64,000 bases of DNA, from assembly GCA_000974665.1 (NCBI GenBank), contig BBSY01000002.1, positions 1,736,001 to 1,800,000 on the forward strand, read 5' to 3'. The DNA is from an alpha proteobacterium U9-1i. GTDB lineage: Bacteria > Pseudomonadota > Alphaproteobacteria > Caulobacterales > Aquidulcibacteraceae. The notes under the pieces were generated by a model that saw only the letters and a list, made by a program, of their open reading frames with translations, had not been told where the DNA came from and made no database searches. Position 1 is the first letter of the stretch. The number at the start of each line of letters is the position of its first letter. The position numbers and the translations under genes are program-made. Below are positions 45,917 to 55,028 of the stretch, one piece after another.

Positions 45917-46579
45917 ATGTCGGCCGAGAACGGTGGCCCTGAGGGGGCTCGAAGCGGCTTCCGTTTCAATTCCGAGGAGGCGCGCGCGCGCGCTCAGGAA
46001 GCACGTCAGAAAGCGGAGTTCATTTTCTCGCGAGCGTACGGCCTGCTGCGCGATCCAAAGGCTGAGTGGGAGCAGATCCGCGCCGAAGAAACCACGATAC
46101 CGAACATCCTTGTGGGTTATGTCGCGCCGCTCGCGGCGATCCCGCCAGTGTGCGGGCTGATTGGCAGCTACGCTTTCGGCGTCAATATCGGCGGTGAAGT
46201 GATCCGACCGGCGCTCGATTCCGCGCTGGTCAGCGGCGTTGTCACTTGGATCATTTCGATTGCGCTGGTGGGCTTTCTCGGCGTCCTCGTGAACGCCATC
46301 GCCGACAATTTCGACGGCGATCGGAACGATCTCGCGGCGCAAAAGGTGGCCGCTTATTCGCTCACGCCGACATTCCTCTCTGGCCTCTTTTCGCTTTGGC
46401 CGCCGCTCTGGTGGTTGTCGCTGTTCGCCCTCGCGGCAATGGTTTTTCTGATCTATCGCGGCCTGCCGATCCTGATGAAAGCGCCGCAGGAACGCGCGCT
46501 CGGTTACGCCGCAACCGTAACGATCGCCGCCGTGGTCGCAGGCGTCATCTTGTTCGCGCTGGGCTCTTGCGTCGGGTAA
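45917..46579 (+). CDS. Yip1-domain inner-membrane protein, copy 1
   Basis: 220 residues. A charged N-terminus (EEARARAQEARQKAEF) leads into the Yip1-type signature SRAYGLLRDPKAEWEQIRAEE, then about five hydrophobic segments (VTWIISIALVGFLGVLVNAI, AAVVAGVILFALGSCVG). Bacterial Yip1-domain proteins are inner-membrane proteins without a defined role. It is followed by a second Yip1-domain gene 82 bases downstream. Confidence 0.82.
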   Translation: MSAENGGPEGARSGFRFNSEEARARAQEARQKAEFIFSRAYGLLRDPKAEWEQIRAEETTIPNILVGYVAPLAAIPPVCGLIGSYAFGVNIGGEVIRPALDSALVSGVVTWIISIALVGFLGVLVNAIADNFDGDRNDLAAQKVAAYSLTPTFLSGLFSLWPPLWWLSLFALAAMVFLIYRGLPILMKAPQERALGYAATVTIAAVVAGVILFALGSCVG

Positions 46580-46661
46580 GGCGCATTTCGTTTGGCCTGA
46601 AGGCGCTTGGCGCCTAGCATCGTGGCGGAATTGTCCGAGTCACCATCGGAGGAGGGCCGTC

Positions 46662-47831
46662 ATGACCATAGACCCCAACATCGGCGTCAACGCCGGCTTG
46701 ATCGATCGCGTCAAGAACATCCTGCTGACCCCGCGCGCCGAATGGGATCGCATCGAGCCCGAGGCCGCGGACGTCAACAAGCTCTACATGGGCTACGTGC
46801 TGCCGCTGGCCGCGCTTGGCGCCATATGCGGCATCATTGGGATGTCCGTGTTCGGCGTTGGCGCGTTGGGCATCCACGTGCGGGTGCCGATCGTCGAAGC
46901 CGTCATTAGCGGCGTGATCCAAACTGCGCTTTATGTTGCCGGCGTGTTCGTGATCGCGTTGATCGCCAACGCGCTCGCGCCAACATTCGGCTCCACGCCA
47001 AACCAAGGCCAGGCCCACAAGCTGATGGCGTATTCGTTCACGGCCGCGTTGCTCTCGGGCGTGTTCATGATCTTCCCGCCGCTGGCTGTCCTTGGCTTGC
47101 TCGGGCTTTATTCGTTCGCGCTTCTGTTCATCGGCCTGCCCAAAATGATGAAGACGCCAGACGACAAGCGCATGGGCTATTTCGCAACGCTCGTCATCGT
47201 GGGCATCGTGGTGTTCATCGTCATGGGCGCGATCACCGGCTATGTGCGTATGGCGACTGCTGGCTTCGGTGGTGCGCCTGGATACAGCTTCGGTCAGCAA
47301 TCGGCGCCCTCGAGCGCCAACCTCGAAGGTTCGGTAAACTTGCCTGGCGGCGGCGCGATCGAATTGTCCGAGATCGAAAAGATGGGCCAGCAGGGCGCCG
47401 TGCGCGCGCTCAGCCCCGATCAAATGCAAGCGCTGTTGCCACAGGGCCTGCCGGGCGGCTTCACCTTGGCGTCGGCTTCGGCGAGCCAAGCCATGGGCGT
47501 CACTCAGGCCGAAGGGACGTACAATCGCGGCGATTCCAGTATTCGCCTCACCGTCGTGAACATGGGCGAGATGGGCGCTATCGCCTCGATGGCCGGCGCG
47601 ATGGGTGTCACTGAATCGCGCCAGGACGCCGACGGTTACTCGCGCACCAACACCGTGGATGGCCGCGTGGTCACTGAGCAGATGAGCCGCGGCAGCAATT
47701 CCGCAAGCTACGGCATCGTTGGTCGCGGCGTCGCCGTGACAGCGGACGGCAACGGCGTCACGGTCGACGAAGTGCGCGGCGCCGTGGAGGCGATTGGCGT
47801 GCCACGGCTTGAGGCGATGGTCGCGCAATAA
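46662..47831 (+). CDS. Yip1-domain membrane protein with soluble C-terminal domain, copy 2
   Basis: 389 residues. N-terminal VKNILLTPRAEWDRIEPEAA and five hydrophobic segments match Yip1-domain copy 1. After residue ~205 there is an extra, glycine- and serine-rich region and a soluble domain (EIEKMGQQGAVRALSPDQ onward, including TYNRGDSSIRLTVVNMGEMG), probably on one side of the membrane. The soluble part is not recognised. The next gene, a HELFH lipoprotein, starts 27 bases later, so these are likely one operon. Confidence 0.8.
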   Translation: MTIDPNIGVNAGLIDRVKNILLTPRAEWDRIEPEAADVNKLYMGYVLPLAALGAICGIIGMSVFGVGALGIHVRVPIVEAVISGVIQTALYVAGVFVIALIANALAPTFGSTPNQGQAHKLMAYSFTAALLSGVFMIFPPLAVLGLLGLYSFALLFIGLPKMMKTPDDKRMGYFATLVIVGIVVFIVMGAITGYVRMATAGFGGAPGYSFGQQSAPSSANLEGSVNLPGGGAIELSEIEKMGQQGAVRALSPDQMQALLPQGLPGGFTLASASASQAMGVTQAEGTYNRGDSSIRLTVVNMGEMGAIASMAGAMGVTESRQDADGYSRTNTVDGRVVTEQMSRGSNSASYGIVGRGVAVTADGNGVTVDEVRGAVEAIGVPRLEAMVAQ

Positions 47832-47858
47832 GCGGCTGCGCAGATGGTGGGGATTGAG

Positions 47859-48857
47859 ATGAAACAGGCATTGCGCGCCGCAGCGTCGGCGCTGGCTTTG
47901 ATCGTGTTGACCGCGTGCGCGACGCAGACGGAAACAGCGCAGGATGCGCAAGCGCCAGCGCGCACGGAAACCGTGTCGTTCGCGCCGGCCACGCCGGAGC
48001 AAGGCGCGACGATCCTTTCGGCCAATGACGAATATCTGAGCGTGCTGTCGCCTGCCGATCTGTCCATCCGCCTGCAAGGACGCAGCGGTACAGGCGCAGA
48101 CCTCGGCCGCGTCTATGCTGGGGCGACGCAAGCGTGGAACGCAGACGAAAGCGAACGTTTGCGCCTCATGGTCGTGCGTCATCGCGCGCGCCTGAACCAA
48201 CTGGCGACATGGCTGCCCGACACCGTCTATTTCATCAAAGGCACGCGCGCGATCGAAGGCGGTATTCCTCACACGCGCGGCCCCGCAATCTTCTTCGGTC
48301 CGGAGCTACCCGGGACCGAAGCAGAGCTTGACGGCTTGTTCATGCACGAGCTTTTCCACGTGCTTTCGCGCGAGAGCGCTGCGCGTCACGACGACATCTA
48401 CGGCATCATCGGTTTTGTGCGCTGCGAGGCGGTGCTGCCTCAATCCATGACCGACCGCACGATCACCAATCCGGATGCGCCGGCCGTTGAGCACGCATCG
48501 CCGATTTCGGAGAGCGACACGAGCTTGCTAGCAACGCCGCTTCTGTTCGCCGATCCCGGTCGCTACGACCCGTCGAAGCAGAACCTCGGGCAGTATTTCG
48601 ATCCCGAACTGCAGCTTCTCCGTCGTGGCGCGGACGGCAAGTGCCGCCCCGCCGAGGGCGTGAGCATGTCGCAGGACGCAATCCGTAACGCGATCTTCGC
48701 GCGCTCCGGCCGCAATACGAACTACATGTTTCATCCCGAAGAATTAATGGCCGACAATTTCTCGCAGATGATGATGGGCCAAAGCGTGTCCGATCCGTGG
48801 GTTCACGAACGCTTGGCGGCGCTGCTCGGCGTCGATCGCCCAGCACGTCGGCCTTAG
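47859..48857 (+). CDS. Lipoprotein with HExxH-like motif (putative metallopeptidase)
   Basis: 332 residues from the ATG at 47859 (GGGGA site). Lipobox ALIVLTACATQ. A zinc-type motif HELFHVLSRESAARHD is seen in DGLFMHELFHV, and a downstream acidic candidate ligand in HPEELMADNFSQMMMG. The pattern HELFH, with the glutamate between histidines, is compatible with a gluzincin-like site. The family is unknown to me. Convergent and overlapping by four bases with the AsmA-like gene. Could also be a non-catalytic relative. Confidence 0.65.
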   Translation: MKQALRAAASALALIVLTACATQTETAQDAQAPARTETVSFAPATPEQGATILSANDEYLSVLSPADLSIRLQGRSGTGADLGRVYAGATQAWNADESERLRLMVVRHRARLNQLATWLPDTVYFIKGTRAIEGGIPHTRGPAIFFGPELPGTEAELDGLFMHELFHVLSRESAARHDDIYGIIGFVRCEAVLPQSMTDRTITNPDAPAVEHASPISESDTSLLATPLLFADPGRYDPSKQNLGQYFDPELQLLRRGADGKCRPAEGVSMSQDAIRNAIFARSGRNTNYMFHPEELMADNFSQMMMGQSVSDPWVHERLAALLGVDRPARRP

Positions 48858-50908
48858 CCCGCTCGAACCGGTTGCGGTCGTAGGGCGAGGGCTGCACGAC
48901 AATCGGCGTCTTCGGCCAGCCCTGGATCGATGAACGGCAGCACGCCGGCGAGGGGCGCAACCAACGTTCCCAGCAGCGCCGCAAGGCCGCCTTCATCCAG
49001 CGCTTCTTCGGCATCCACGCCGACGCGCGGTGAGCGCAAGCTGCCGCGCAGGACGATGGGCGCGTCAACGCTCAACAATCGCGCTTCCTTCGGCTCGCCA
49101 TTGAGGCGCAAATCGAGTTGCTCGTTGCGCAAGCTAACGCGGCCCGTGCCGCGAATGAGCATAGTTTCGGTGTCCATCAAGAATGTGTGGACGTTGGCGA
49201 CGCCATTGGTGACCTGAAAGCTCGCCACGCCGCAGCGTATGGCGATCTTGTCCTGATCGTCGGAGAGAAGCAGGCCAAGGCCGCGTGTGACATTGATCCC
49301 CGTCAGTTCCGCAAACGCTTCGCGGATTTCACCCTGCGGCACGACGAAGCTCACATCGCCATCGGCGTTCGCGGCGGCGTCGCGAACCGAGCCGCCGCTG
49401 CCACTCAAGCGCACGCGCCCGGCAAGCGCGCCCGTCAGCGCGGGTTCGCCACGCATGGCGATGATCGATTCCAGCCGCGCGCCACGCAGGCGAACATCCA
49501 TGTCGACGCGAGGCACGTCTTCGCGCGCATTGATGGACACGGCGCCGCCGACGCGGCCCTGATTGAGCGAGAGCGTCAGCGGATCGAGGCGCAGCAAGCC
49601 GCTGTCGAGATTTACGTCGACAGCCAACGCCCGTAACGGCAACCGATCGGTCCGAACGCGCTGAGCGCGATACGAGACGCGCGCATCCATGTTGCGCACG
49701 CGCGATATATCCAGCTGCGCGTCGGGCAATAACCTGTTCGACGCCGCTAGGTTTTCAGCCATCGCGCGTTGCTCGGTGGAGGCAGTTTCGGATGTGTCCG
49801 GTGCGCCGCCCAATACGGCCATGAGATCGTCGAAGTCGAGCGTGCGGGTATTGAAATCGCCAACGAACAACAGTCGGCCATTGCGTTGGCGCGAAGCTGT
49901 AAAGTTCCCGGCAACATCGCTGTCGCCAATCCGCCCTCGGACGTTCGGCATGCCGTACACAGTATTGTTGCGCTCGACGCGGCCCCGCAACGCGTAGGGC
50001 GGAGTGTTCGGAAGCGCGAGGCCAAGCAGGTAGTAGAGGTCAGCGAGGTCCGGCCCTGAAGCGACGACATCGGCGCTGAAATAGTTGAGGTCGAACGGCC
50101 GCGTGATCGAACCGTGGGCTTCAATGCGCGTGCCCGCTGCGCGCACATCGGCTTCGAAGGCGTAGGGTCGATCACGACGAACGTTCAAGAGAGGCGCACC
50201 GCTGGCTTCAATGGAGAAGGGGCGATTGTTGATTTGGCCTTCGCCCTGCAGCACGAAACGACCGCCTTCATTGGCGCTCTCGTTCGATGTGAAAGTCGCG
50301 TCCAACACCATCCTGCGGCGTTCATCGACATAACGCAGGCGTCCGTCATTCAAGCTAAAGCGGCGAATGGCGGGCAAGTTGAATTGGCGCCCGCGTGCAG
50401 CGGTTCGTGGATCGCGCGCCCAATTCGCATCGCCCTCGGCGTTTCGGAAAAGCGAAACGTCGGCGCCGTCGAGATCGATGCGCACGATGTCTAGCCGGCC
50501 GATCAGAAGGGGCAACAATCGAACTGCTGCATGCGCCTCGCTGACGTCAGCGAACATGCCACGCTCTGCAAAGCGGCGCGGGTTGCCAATTTTCAATTCG
50601 GTGACGTGGAATTCAGGCGTAAACGACCATGGGTCTACATCGAGGTCGCCGGCGATCACGATTTCGCGTCCGCTCGCGTTTGAAGCGAAGCGTGAGATCG
50701 GCCCTTTGAGCGCGTTCCAATCAGCGAACGTCACCAGCAGAACGAGGGCGACAACCAGCCCTCCGACGATACCGCCGGTCCATATGCCGATACTTTTCCA
50801 GGGTGCGGATTTTACCGCATGTCCTAAACGCGTTGCGCGCGGCGCGCTCCATTCGCGCGCCGCGCGCCATTTTTCGCGCGTCCAGGATGTCAAATCGTTC
50901 AAAGCCAA
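48854..50908 (-). CDS. AsmA-family protein
   Basis: 684 residues. One N-terminal membrane segment (IGIWTGGIVGGLVVALVLLV) followed by the AsmA N-terminal domain (FASNASGREIVIAGDLDVDP) and a long beta-rich periplasmic region ending with the AsmA-like C-terminal domain (RGTGRVSLRNEQLDLRLNG). AsmA/TamB/YhdP-type proteins are bridge-like proteins linked to phospholipid transport to the outer membrane. It lies downstream of rpoH on the same strand with 78 bases and a hairpin between. Confidence 0.9.
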   Translation of the reverse strand: MALNDLTSWTREKWRAAREWSAPRATRLGHAVKSAPWKSIGIWTGGIVGGLVVALVLLVTFADWNALKGPISRFASNASGREIVIAGDLDVDPWSFTPEFHVTELKIGNPRRFAERGMFADVSEAHAAVRLLPLLIGRLDIVRIDLDGADVSLFRNAEGDANWARDPRTAARGRQFNLPAIRRFSLNDGRLRYVDERRRMVLDATFTSNESANEGGRFVLQGEGQINNRPFSIEASGAPLLNVRRDRPYAFEADVRAAGTRIEAHGSITRPFDLNYFSADVVASGPDLADLYYLLGLALPNTPPYALRGRVERNNTVYGMPNVRGRIGDSDVAGNFTASRQRNGRLLFVGDFNTRTLDFDDLMAVLGGAPDTSETASTEQRAMAENLAASNRLLPDAQLDISRVRNMDARVSYRAQRVRTDRLPLRALAVDVNLDSGLLRLDPLTLSLNQGRVGGAVSINAREDVPRVDMDVRLRGARLESIIAMRGEPALTGALAGRVRLSGSGGSVRDAAANADGDVSFVVPQGEIREAFAELTGINVTRGLGLLLSDDQDKIAIRCGVASFQVTNGVANVHTFLMDTETMLIRGTGRVSLRNEQLDLRLNGEPKEARLLSVDAPIVLRGSLRSPRVGVDAEEALDEGGLAALLGTLVAPLAGVLPFIDPGLAEDADCRAALALRPQPVRAG

Positions 50909-50950
50909 GGAAACATTCCGTTTCCTGGGAAACGCTTATCTTTCAAAGCC

Positions 50951-50984
50951 GTTCCCGCCCGCGCTCAGCGCGCGGGCAGGGACG
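50951..50984 (-). terminator. GC-rich hairpin behind rpoH
   Basis: Inverted repeat with core CCCGCGC and GCGCGGG, extending to imperfect arms GTTCCC/GGGAC, lying between the rpoH stop (50987) and the AsmA-like start (50908). No long T-run follows on the minus strand, so partial termination or mRNA stabilisation is possible. Confidence 0.45.
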
Positions 50985-50986
50985 TC

Positions 50987-51901
50987 TTAGGCGCCCGCTT
51001 CGGCGAGCAAGCCGCGTTCTGCGGCTTGCCGCTTCATCGCTTTCTGCAATTTTTCGAACGCACGCACTTCGATCTGCCGCACGCGCTCACGGCTGACGCC
51101 GTACTCGCGTGACAAATCTTCGAGCGTCGCCGGCTCATCCTTCAGCCTGCGCTCTTGGATGATGTGGCGTTCGCGTTCGTTCAAATCGCCCATCGCCGCT
51201 TGCAGCAGCGACATGCGGGCGCTGAACTCTTCGCTGTCGGCGAGGCGCGTTTCCTGGGTGCCCTCGGTCTTGTCGTCGGGGAGCCAGTCCATCCACTCGC
51301 TTTCGCCTTCACCGCCCGCGCCGCCCACAGGCGCGTTGAGGCTCGCGTCGCCGCCGCCGGAAAGGCGACGGTTCATCGACGTGACTTCCTCTTCGGTGAC
51401 GGCGAGCTTGTGCGCGATCGTCGCGACGTGCTCTGGACGCAGATCGCCTTCTTCAAGCGCGGCCATCTCGCCTTTGAGGCGCCGCAGATTGAAGAACAGC
51501 TTCTTCTGCGCGGCCGTGGTGCCCATTTTCACAAGGCTCCACGAGCGGAGGATGTATTCCTGGATCGAGGCGCGAATCCACCACATCGCGTATGTGGCCA
51601 GGCGGAAGCCCTTGTCCGGGTCGAATTTCTTGACTGCCTGCATGAGCCCCACATTGCCTTCGGAGATCACTTCCCCGATCGGCAGGCCGTAGCCCCGGTA
51701 ACCCATGGCGATCTTCGCAACGAGGCGGAGGTGGCTGGTGACGAGCGTGTGCGCGGCGCGATTGTCGCCGTGTTCCTGCCAGCGCTTGGCCAGCATGAAT
51801 TCCTCGTCCTTCTGGAGCATCGGAAACTTGCGGATCTCCGAGAGATACCGTTGCAGGCCCTGCTCTGGGGACAGCGCAAGCGTGAGCGCGGTTGATGCCA
51901 T
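50987..51901 (-). CDS. rpoH: RNA polymerase heat-shock sigma factor RpoH (sigma-32)
   Basis: 304 residues. The RpoH box QKKLFFNLR (residues 132-140) is diagnostic of sigma-32. Region 2 is clear (TSHLRLVAKIAMGYRGYGLP, GFRLATYAMWWIRASIQEYI) and region 4 helix-turn-helix is TLEDLSREYGVSRERVRQIE. It directs heat-shock transcription. A GAGGAGAGG ribosome-binding site precedes the ATG. groESL is 40 kb away in the same window and is a usual target in alphaproteobacteria, alongside HrcA/CIRCE. Confidence 0.98.
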   Translation of the reverse strand: MASTALTLALSPEQGLQRYLSEIRKFPMLQKDEEFMLAKRWQEHGDNRAAHTLVTSHLRLVAKIAMGYRGYGLPIGEVISEGNVGLMQAVKKFDPDKGFRLATYAMWWIRASIQEYILRSWSLVKMGTTAAQKKLFFNLRRLKGEMAALEEGDLRPEHVATIAHKLAVTEEEVTSMNRRLSGGGDASLNAPVGGAGGEGESEWMDWLPDDKTEGTQETRLADSEEFSARMSLLQAAMGDLNERERHIIQERRLKDEPATLEDLSREYGVSRERVRQIEVRAFEKLQKAMKRQAAERGLLAEAGA

Positions 51902-52311
51902 TGGTGTTTACCCCTCTCCTCGTTGGCCGTCTGCGAGGCCGTGGCTGTACTTCTTACGAACGAACAGCCGGGCCGGTTGCCGACGCCGGATGCACATATA
52001 GGGAGCCGTTTAGGTCCTTGCTGGCTCCTGCGAGCTGATGCGTCGCTTCAGCGCGACTGGCCCAAGCTGCGCTGCGGGGGCGGCGAAACCAGGGGCCAAA
52101 AGGGGCGAGCGCGTGACCCTTATGACTCCAAATCTTAAGAAATGGAACACAACAAGAACTAACTGATTCGGCAACTGAAACGATTACTAGTTCTGGTTTC
52201 CGCCTGCGGAACATTCGCGGACGGCGCCTAGGAATAGTGGTTCGCCGCGAGCGGCGGCATGGCCGATGTTCCCGCTCTCTCCCGTGCGTGACCGGGCGTG
52301 GCGTTAACCGC
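51902..52311. other. 410-bp gene-free region upstream of rpoH
   Basis: Frames here are shadows. The stretch holds the rpoH leader and promoter region: an AT-rich patch around 52130-52195 stands out from the GC-rich surroundings. A TATATG-like box is seen on the minus strand near 52000 (CCCTATATG), but no good -35 partner. I could not identify a CTTG-type RpoH autoregulatory promoter with confidence. The length would allow a long 5' leader. Confidence 0.5.
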
Positions 52312-52725
52312 TCAAACGCGCTTCGCCGGCCAGTGCGCCCACGCGACGGCGGCGAGGCACGCCAGAAGCAGCACGGAATATTCCATGCCGTTGCGTCCTG
52401 CGCCGACGACAAACCAGCCGTCAGGATAGTGCACGAGGTACGCGCCGAGCCCGATGATGCCGATGTGGCCCAGGCAGGCGAACGCCACAAACCTGCGCGC
52501 GAGAATGAAAAGCGGCGCGATCAGCTCGTAAATCGTCACCCCCGCCGCCCAATAGAACCCCTCCGGGAAACCGAGCGAACTCAACCATTGGCCAAATCCA
52601 GTGACGTTTGGGTCCCAATGGCCGGCGCGAAACGCGCCGTGGATGAAAATCAGGATCGCAGTAACGATGCGAACGGCATCGAGCGCGCGGGCCGCGCGTC
52701 CCGCTTCAGCGGCAGGTCCAAACAT
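52312..52725 (-). CDS. DoxX-family membrane protein
   Basis: 137 residues with four hydrophobic segments. The opening RIVTAILIFIHGAFRAGH and YWAAGVTIYELIAPLFILA match the DoxX superfamily (quinol-oxidase subunit-like or MPO1-like membrane proteins). Function uncertain. The gene follows rluD on the same strand with a 9-base gap, so they are likely co-transcribed. Confidence 0.75.
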   Translation of the reverse strand: MFGPAAEAGRAARALDAVRIVTAILIFIHGAFRAGHWDPNVTGFGQWLSSLGFPEGFYWAAGVTIYELIAPLFILARRFVAFACLGHIGIIGLGAYLVHYPDGWFVVGAGRNGMEYSVLLLACLAAVAWAHWPAKRV

Positions 52726-52734
52726 TGTGCCCCC

Positions 52735-53772
52735 TCACAGGCGGCGCAGTGCGCCGAGCAATGTCTGCATATCCTGCGGCAGCGGCGCTTCGAACCGCAA
52801 CGCCTGTTCGGTAATCGGATGAACAAACCCCAACACGGCTGCGTGAAGGGCCTGACGCGGGAAGCCGCGTGCGGCCTCGTCCGCCTCAACCGCGTGTGGG
52901 CCAACCGCTTTCAGCGCGCGCTGCTTGCCGTAAAGCGGATCGCCGATCAGCGGGCAGCCAAGATGGGCCAAATGCGCGCGAATTTGGTGCGTGCGGCCGG
53001 TTTTCAGGCGGCATTCGATCAACGCCGCCGCCGGATGGCCGGCGCTGGCGCCATCGAGCTGGCCGAAGCTTTCAATGGTCCAATAATCGCTGATCGCCAT
53101 CTTGCCGGCTTCGGTTTCGGGATTGCGCGCGACCACGAATTTCCGCCGATCCTCGCCTGAGCGCACCAATCGGTTCTCGATCCGCCCGGTACGTTCGTGC
53201 GGGGCGCCGCGCGTGACGGCGTAATACACACGCTCCAAATCGTGCTTGGCGAACAATTTGGCGAGGCCGCTATGGGTTGCGTCGTTCTTGGCGACGACGA
53301 TGAGGCCGGTCGTGTCTTTGTCGATGCGATGGACGATGCCCGGCCGCGCCACGCCGCCGATGCCCGATAAGCTATCGCCGCAATGCGCCAGCAGGGCGTT
53401 CACCAAAGTGCCGCGCATCGAGCCCGGCGCCGGGTGCACGGCCATCCCAGCTGCTTTGTTCACGACAACCAGGTTTTCGTCCTCGAACACGATCTCCAGC
53501 GGAATCGCTTCAGGCAGCGGCGCCGCTGGTTCGGGCGGCGGGAGGATGAGTTCGTAGCGGGCCCCGGCGCGCGTCTTCTCCTTCGCGTGCGTCACCGGCG
53601 CGCCGTCGGCGGTCAATTTGCCTGCGCCGATGAGCCCTTGGACGCGCGAACGTGAAAGGTCGGGCCAGAGCTTGCCCAGCCACACGTCCACGCGCTCGCC
53701 CACCGTCTCCGGTGGCGCGACGGCGGCGCGCAATTGGCCGCTTTCGGTTTCTTCAAGTTCGTCTTCGGACAT
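52735..53772 (-). CDS. rluD: RluA/RluD-family 23S rRNA pseudouridine synthase
   Basis: 345 residues from the ATG at 53772; the ORF runs 225 bases further upstream through a palindromic repeat and is not needed. N-terminal S4 RNA-binding domain (ERVDVWLGKLWPDLSRSRVQ), then the catalytic motif GIVHRIDKDTTGLIVVAKND with the aspartate in HRIDKDTTG, and RLKTGRTHQIRAHLAHLG. RluD-type enzymes modify helix 69 of 23S rRNA, but the exact site cannot be assigned here, so the symbol is tentative. Confidence 0.92.
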   Translation of the reverse strand: MSEDELEETESGQLRAAVAPPETVGERVDVWLGKLWPDLSRSRVQGLIGAGKLTADGAPVTHAKEKTRAGARYELILPPPEPAAPLPEAIPLEIVFEDENLVVVNKAAGMAVHPAPGSMRGTLVNALLAHCGDSLSGIGGVARPGIVHRIDKDTTGLIVVAKNDATHSGLAKLFAKHDLERVYYAVTRGAPHERTGRIENRLVRSGEDRRKFVVARNPETEAGKMAISDYWTIESFGQLDGASAGHPAAALIECRLKTGRTHQIRAHLAHLGCPLIGDPLYGKQRALKAVGPHAVEADEAARGFPRQALHAAVLGFVHPITEQALRFEAPLPQDMQTLLGALRRL

Positions 53773-53785
53773 TGGCGCTGCATCA

Positions 53786-53933
53786 CCCCCTCCTCTCGAG
53801 AGGAGGGGGCAGGGGGTGGGGTGAAGGCTCGACGTTCGCAATACTTGGCGCTGCGGAAGAATGCGAGCGCTTGACCATTTGGGCGTGTGCGCATCACCCC
53901 GCCCCCTGCCCCCTCCCCTTGAAGGGGAGGGGG
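53786..53933. repeat. Pair of inverted palindromes between rluD and the membrane-protein gene
   Basis: Two related palindromes in opposite orientation: CCCCCTCCTCTC/GAGAGGAGGGGG (53786-53809, perfect 24-bp palindrome) and CCCCCTCCCCT/AGGGGAGGGGG (53909-53933). Each is flanked on the inner side by a CAGGGGG-type tract followed by GGGGTG, so the units form one large inverted repeat around a ~75-bp centre. It is the divergent promoter region of two genes. Confidence 0.75.
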
Positions 53934-53947
53934 TCGCGCTCAGCTTT

Positions 53948-55027
53948 GTGGCGGTCCATAAAGCGCTGGGGGAGGGGTGGTTGGCGCTCGATTTCACAAC
54001 ACTGGCTGTCGCCTACCTGATCGGCGTCGGATTCCTGCTGCTGGGTTACGTTGCGGCGGGCCCGGTTTGGGTGGAGCGGCATTCGATTCAGATCGCCGGC
54101 CCCGGTCGCCCTCGCCGGGTCTCTGGTTTTTGGGGCGAGTGGGTGCTCTTCACCGGCTGCGCCGCCGTGGCCGCCACCGTGCGCGCCTTCACCGATGTCG
54201 CCATTGTCCGCGACATGCTGGCGCCCAATTGGTTCGCCGCACTCGCGGTGTTCCTCATCATGATCGGCGTGGTGTTGCTTTATTCCGGCAGCGTTGTTTC
54301 GGCGGCGCGCAAGGAGGGGCATGACGCGGTGTATTGCCGGCGCTTACGCAACGCGTACACGCCCTACGCGTTCTACGCCGCCATCCTGTTCGCCGGCGGC
54401 ATCATGGTGTTGGCGCTGCTGGCGGTGGAGTTCGCCCACGACCAGCGGGCGTTCGACACGCAAGCCCAGATCGTCCGCCAATCGGTGGACGCTGCGGTCG
54501 CCGCCGCGCGATCGCCGGGCGATGCGATGGAGGCCGCGCGGCGCGGACTTACTTATTTGGAGGATGCGGTCGGTGAGATCGCCGTGTCGCAGAACATCCT
54601 GCAAGATCAGATGAACCCCGTGTTTATTTTCGCGGCAGTGATTTTCGCGGTGAACATCCTGATCGTGCTGTCGCCCATCCGACAAGCCTTCATGCAGGGC
54701 GCGGTGGATGCTACGCACGTCACCACGGGCATCGCCATCGCCGGCATCTTGATTGCCGGGTTTATGAGCTATTTCATGTCTTACGCGCAGGTGATCCAGG
54801 ATACGCTCGCGCGTATGGAGGCGGCGCATCCGTCGGCTGAATTGGGCGCGTGGGATTTGTCGCAACGCTATAACCAAATGGTGGTGGAATTGAACCGCAG
54901 CAAGAATCTGCTGGGCTTTGCACAAGCGATCGGCGGGGAGGGGTCGGGGCTGGCGCTGTTCGCCGCCGCAATCCAATTCACGGTCGATCGCATTCCAAGC
55001 AAAGAAGAACGCAAGGCGGAGGCGTGA
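53948..55027 (+). CDS. Multi-pass membrane protein of unknown function
   Basis: About 359 residues if the GTG at 53948 is used; starts at 53861 or 53981 (TTG) are also in frame, and the first overlaps the inverted repeat. Six or more hydrophobic segments (VAYLIGVGFLLLGYVAAG, LAVFLIMIGVVLLYSGS, AFYAAILFAGGIMVLALLAV, VFIFAAVIFAVNILIVLSPI, TGIAIAGILIAGFMSYFMS) with a coiled, charged region between. No family recognised. It is the first gene of an operon with the next two: the EEP gene follows its stop by one base. Confidence 0.7.
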   Translation: MAVHKALGEGWLALDFTTLAVAYLIGVGFLLLGYVAAGPVWVERHSIQIAGPGRPRRVSGFWGEWVLFTGCAAVAATVRAFTDVAIVRDMLAPNWFAALAVFLIMIGVVLLYSGSVVSAARKEGHDAVYCRRLRNAYTPYAFYAAILFAGGIMVLALLAVEFAHDQRAFDTQAQIVRQSVDAAVAAARSPGDAMEAARRGLTYLEDAVGEIAVSQNILQDQMNPVFIFAAVIFAVNILIVLSPIRQAFMQGAVDATHVTTGIAIAGILIAGFMSYFMSYAQVIQDTLARMEAAHPSAELGAWDLSQRYNQMVVELNRSKNLLGFAQAIGGEGSGLALFAAAIQFTVDRIPSKEERKAEA

Positions 55028-55028
55028 G

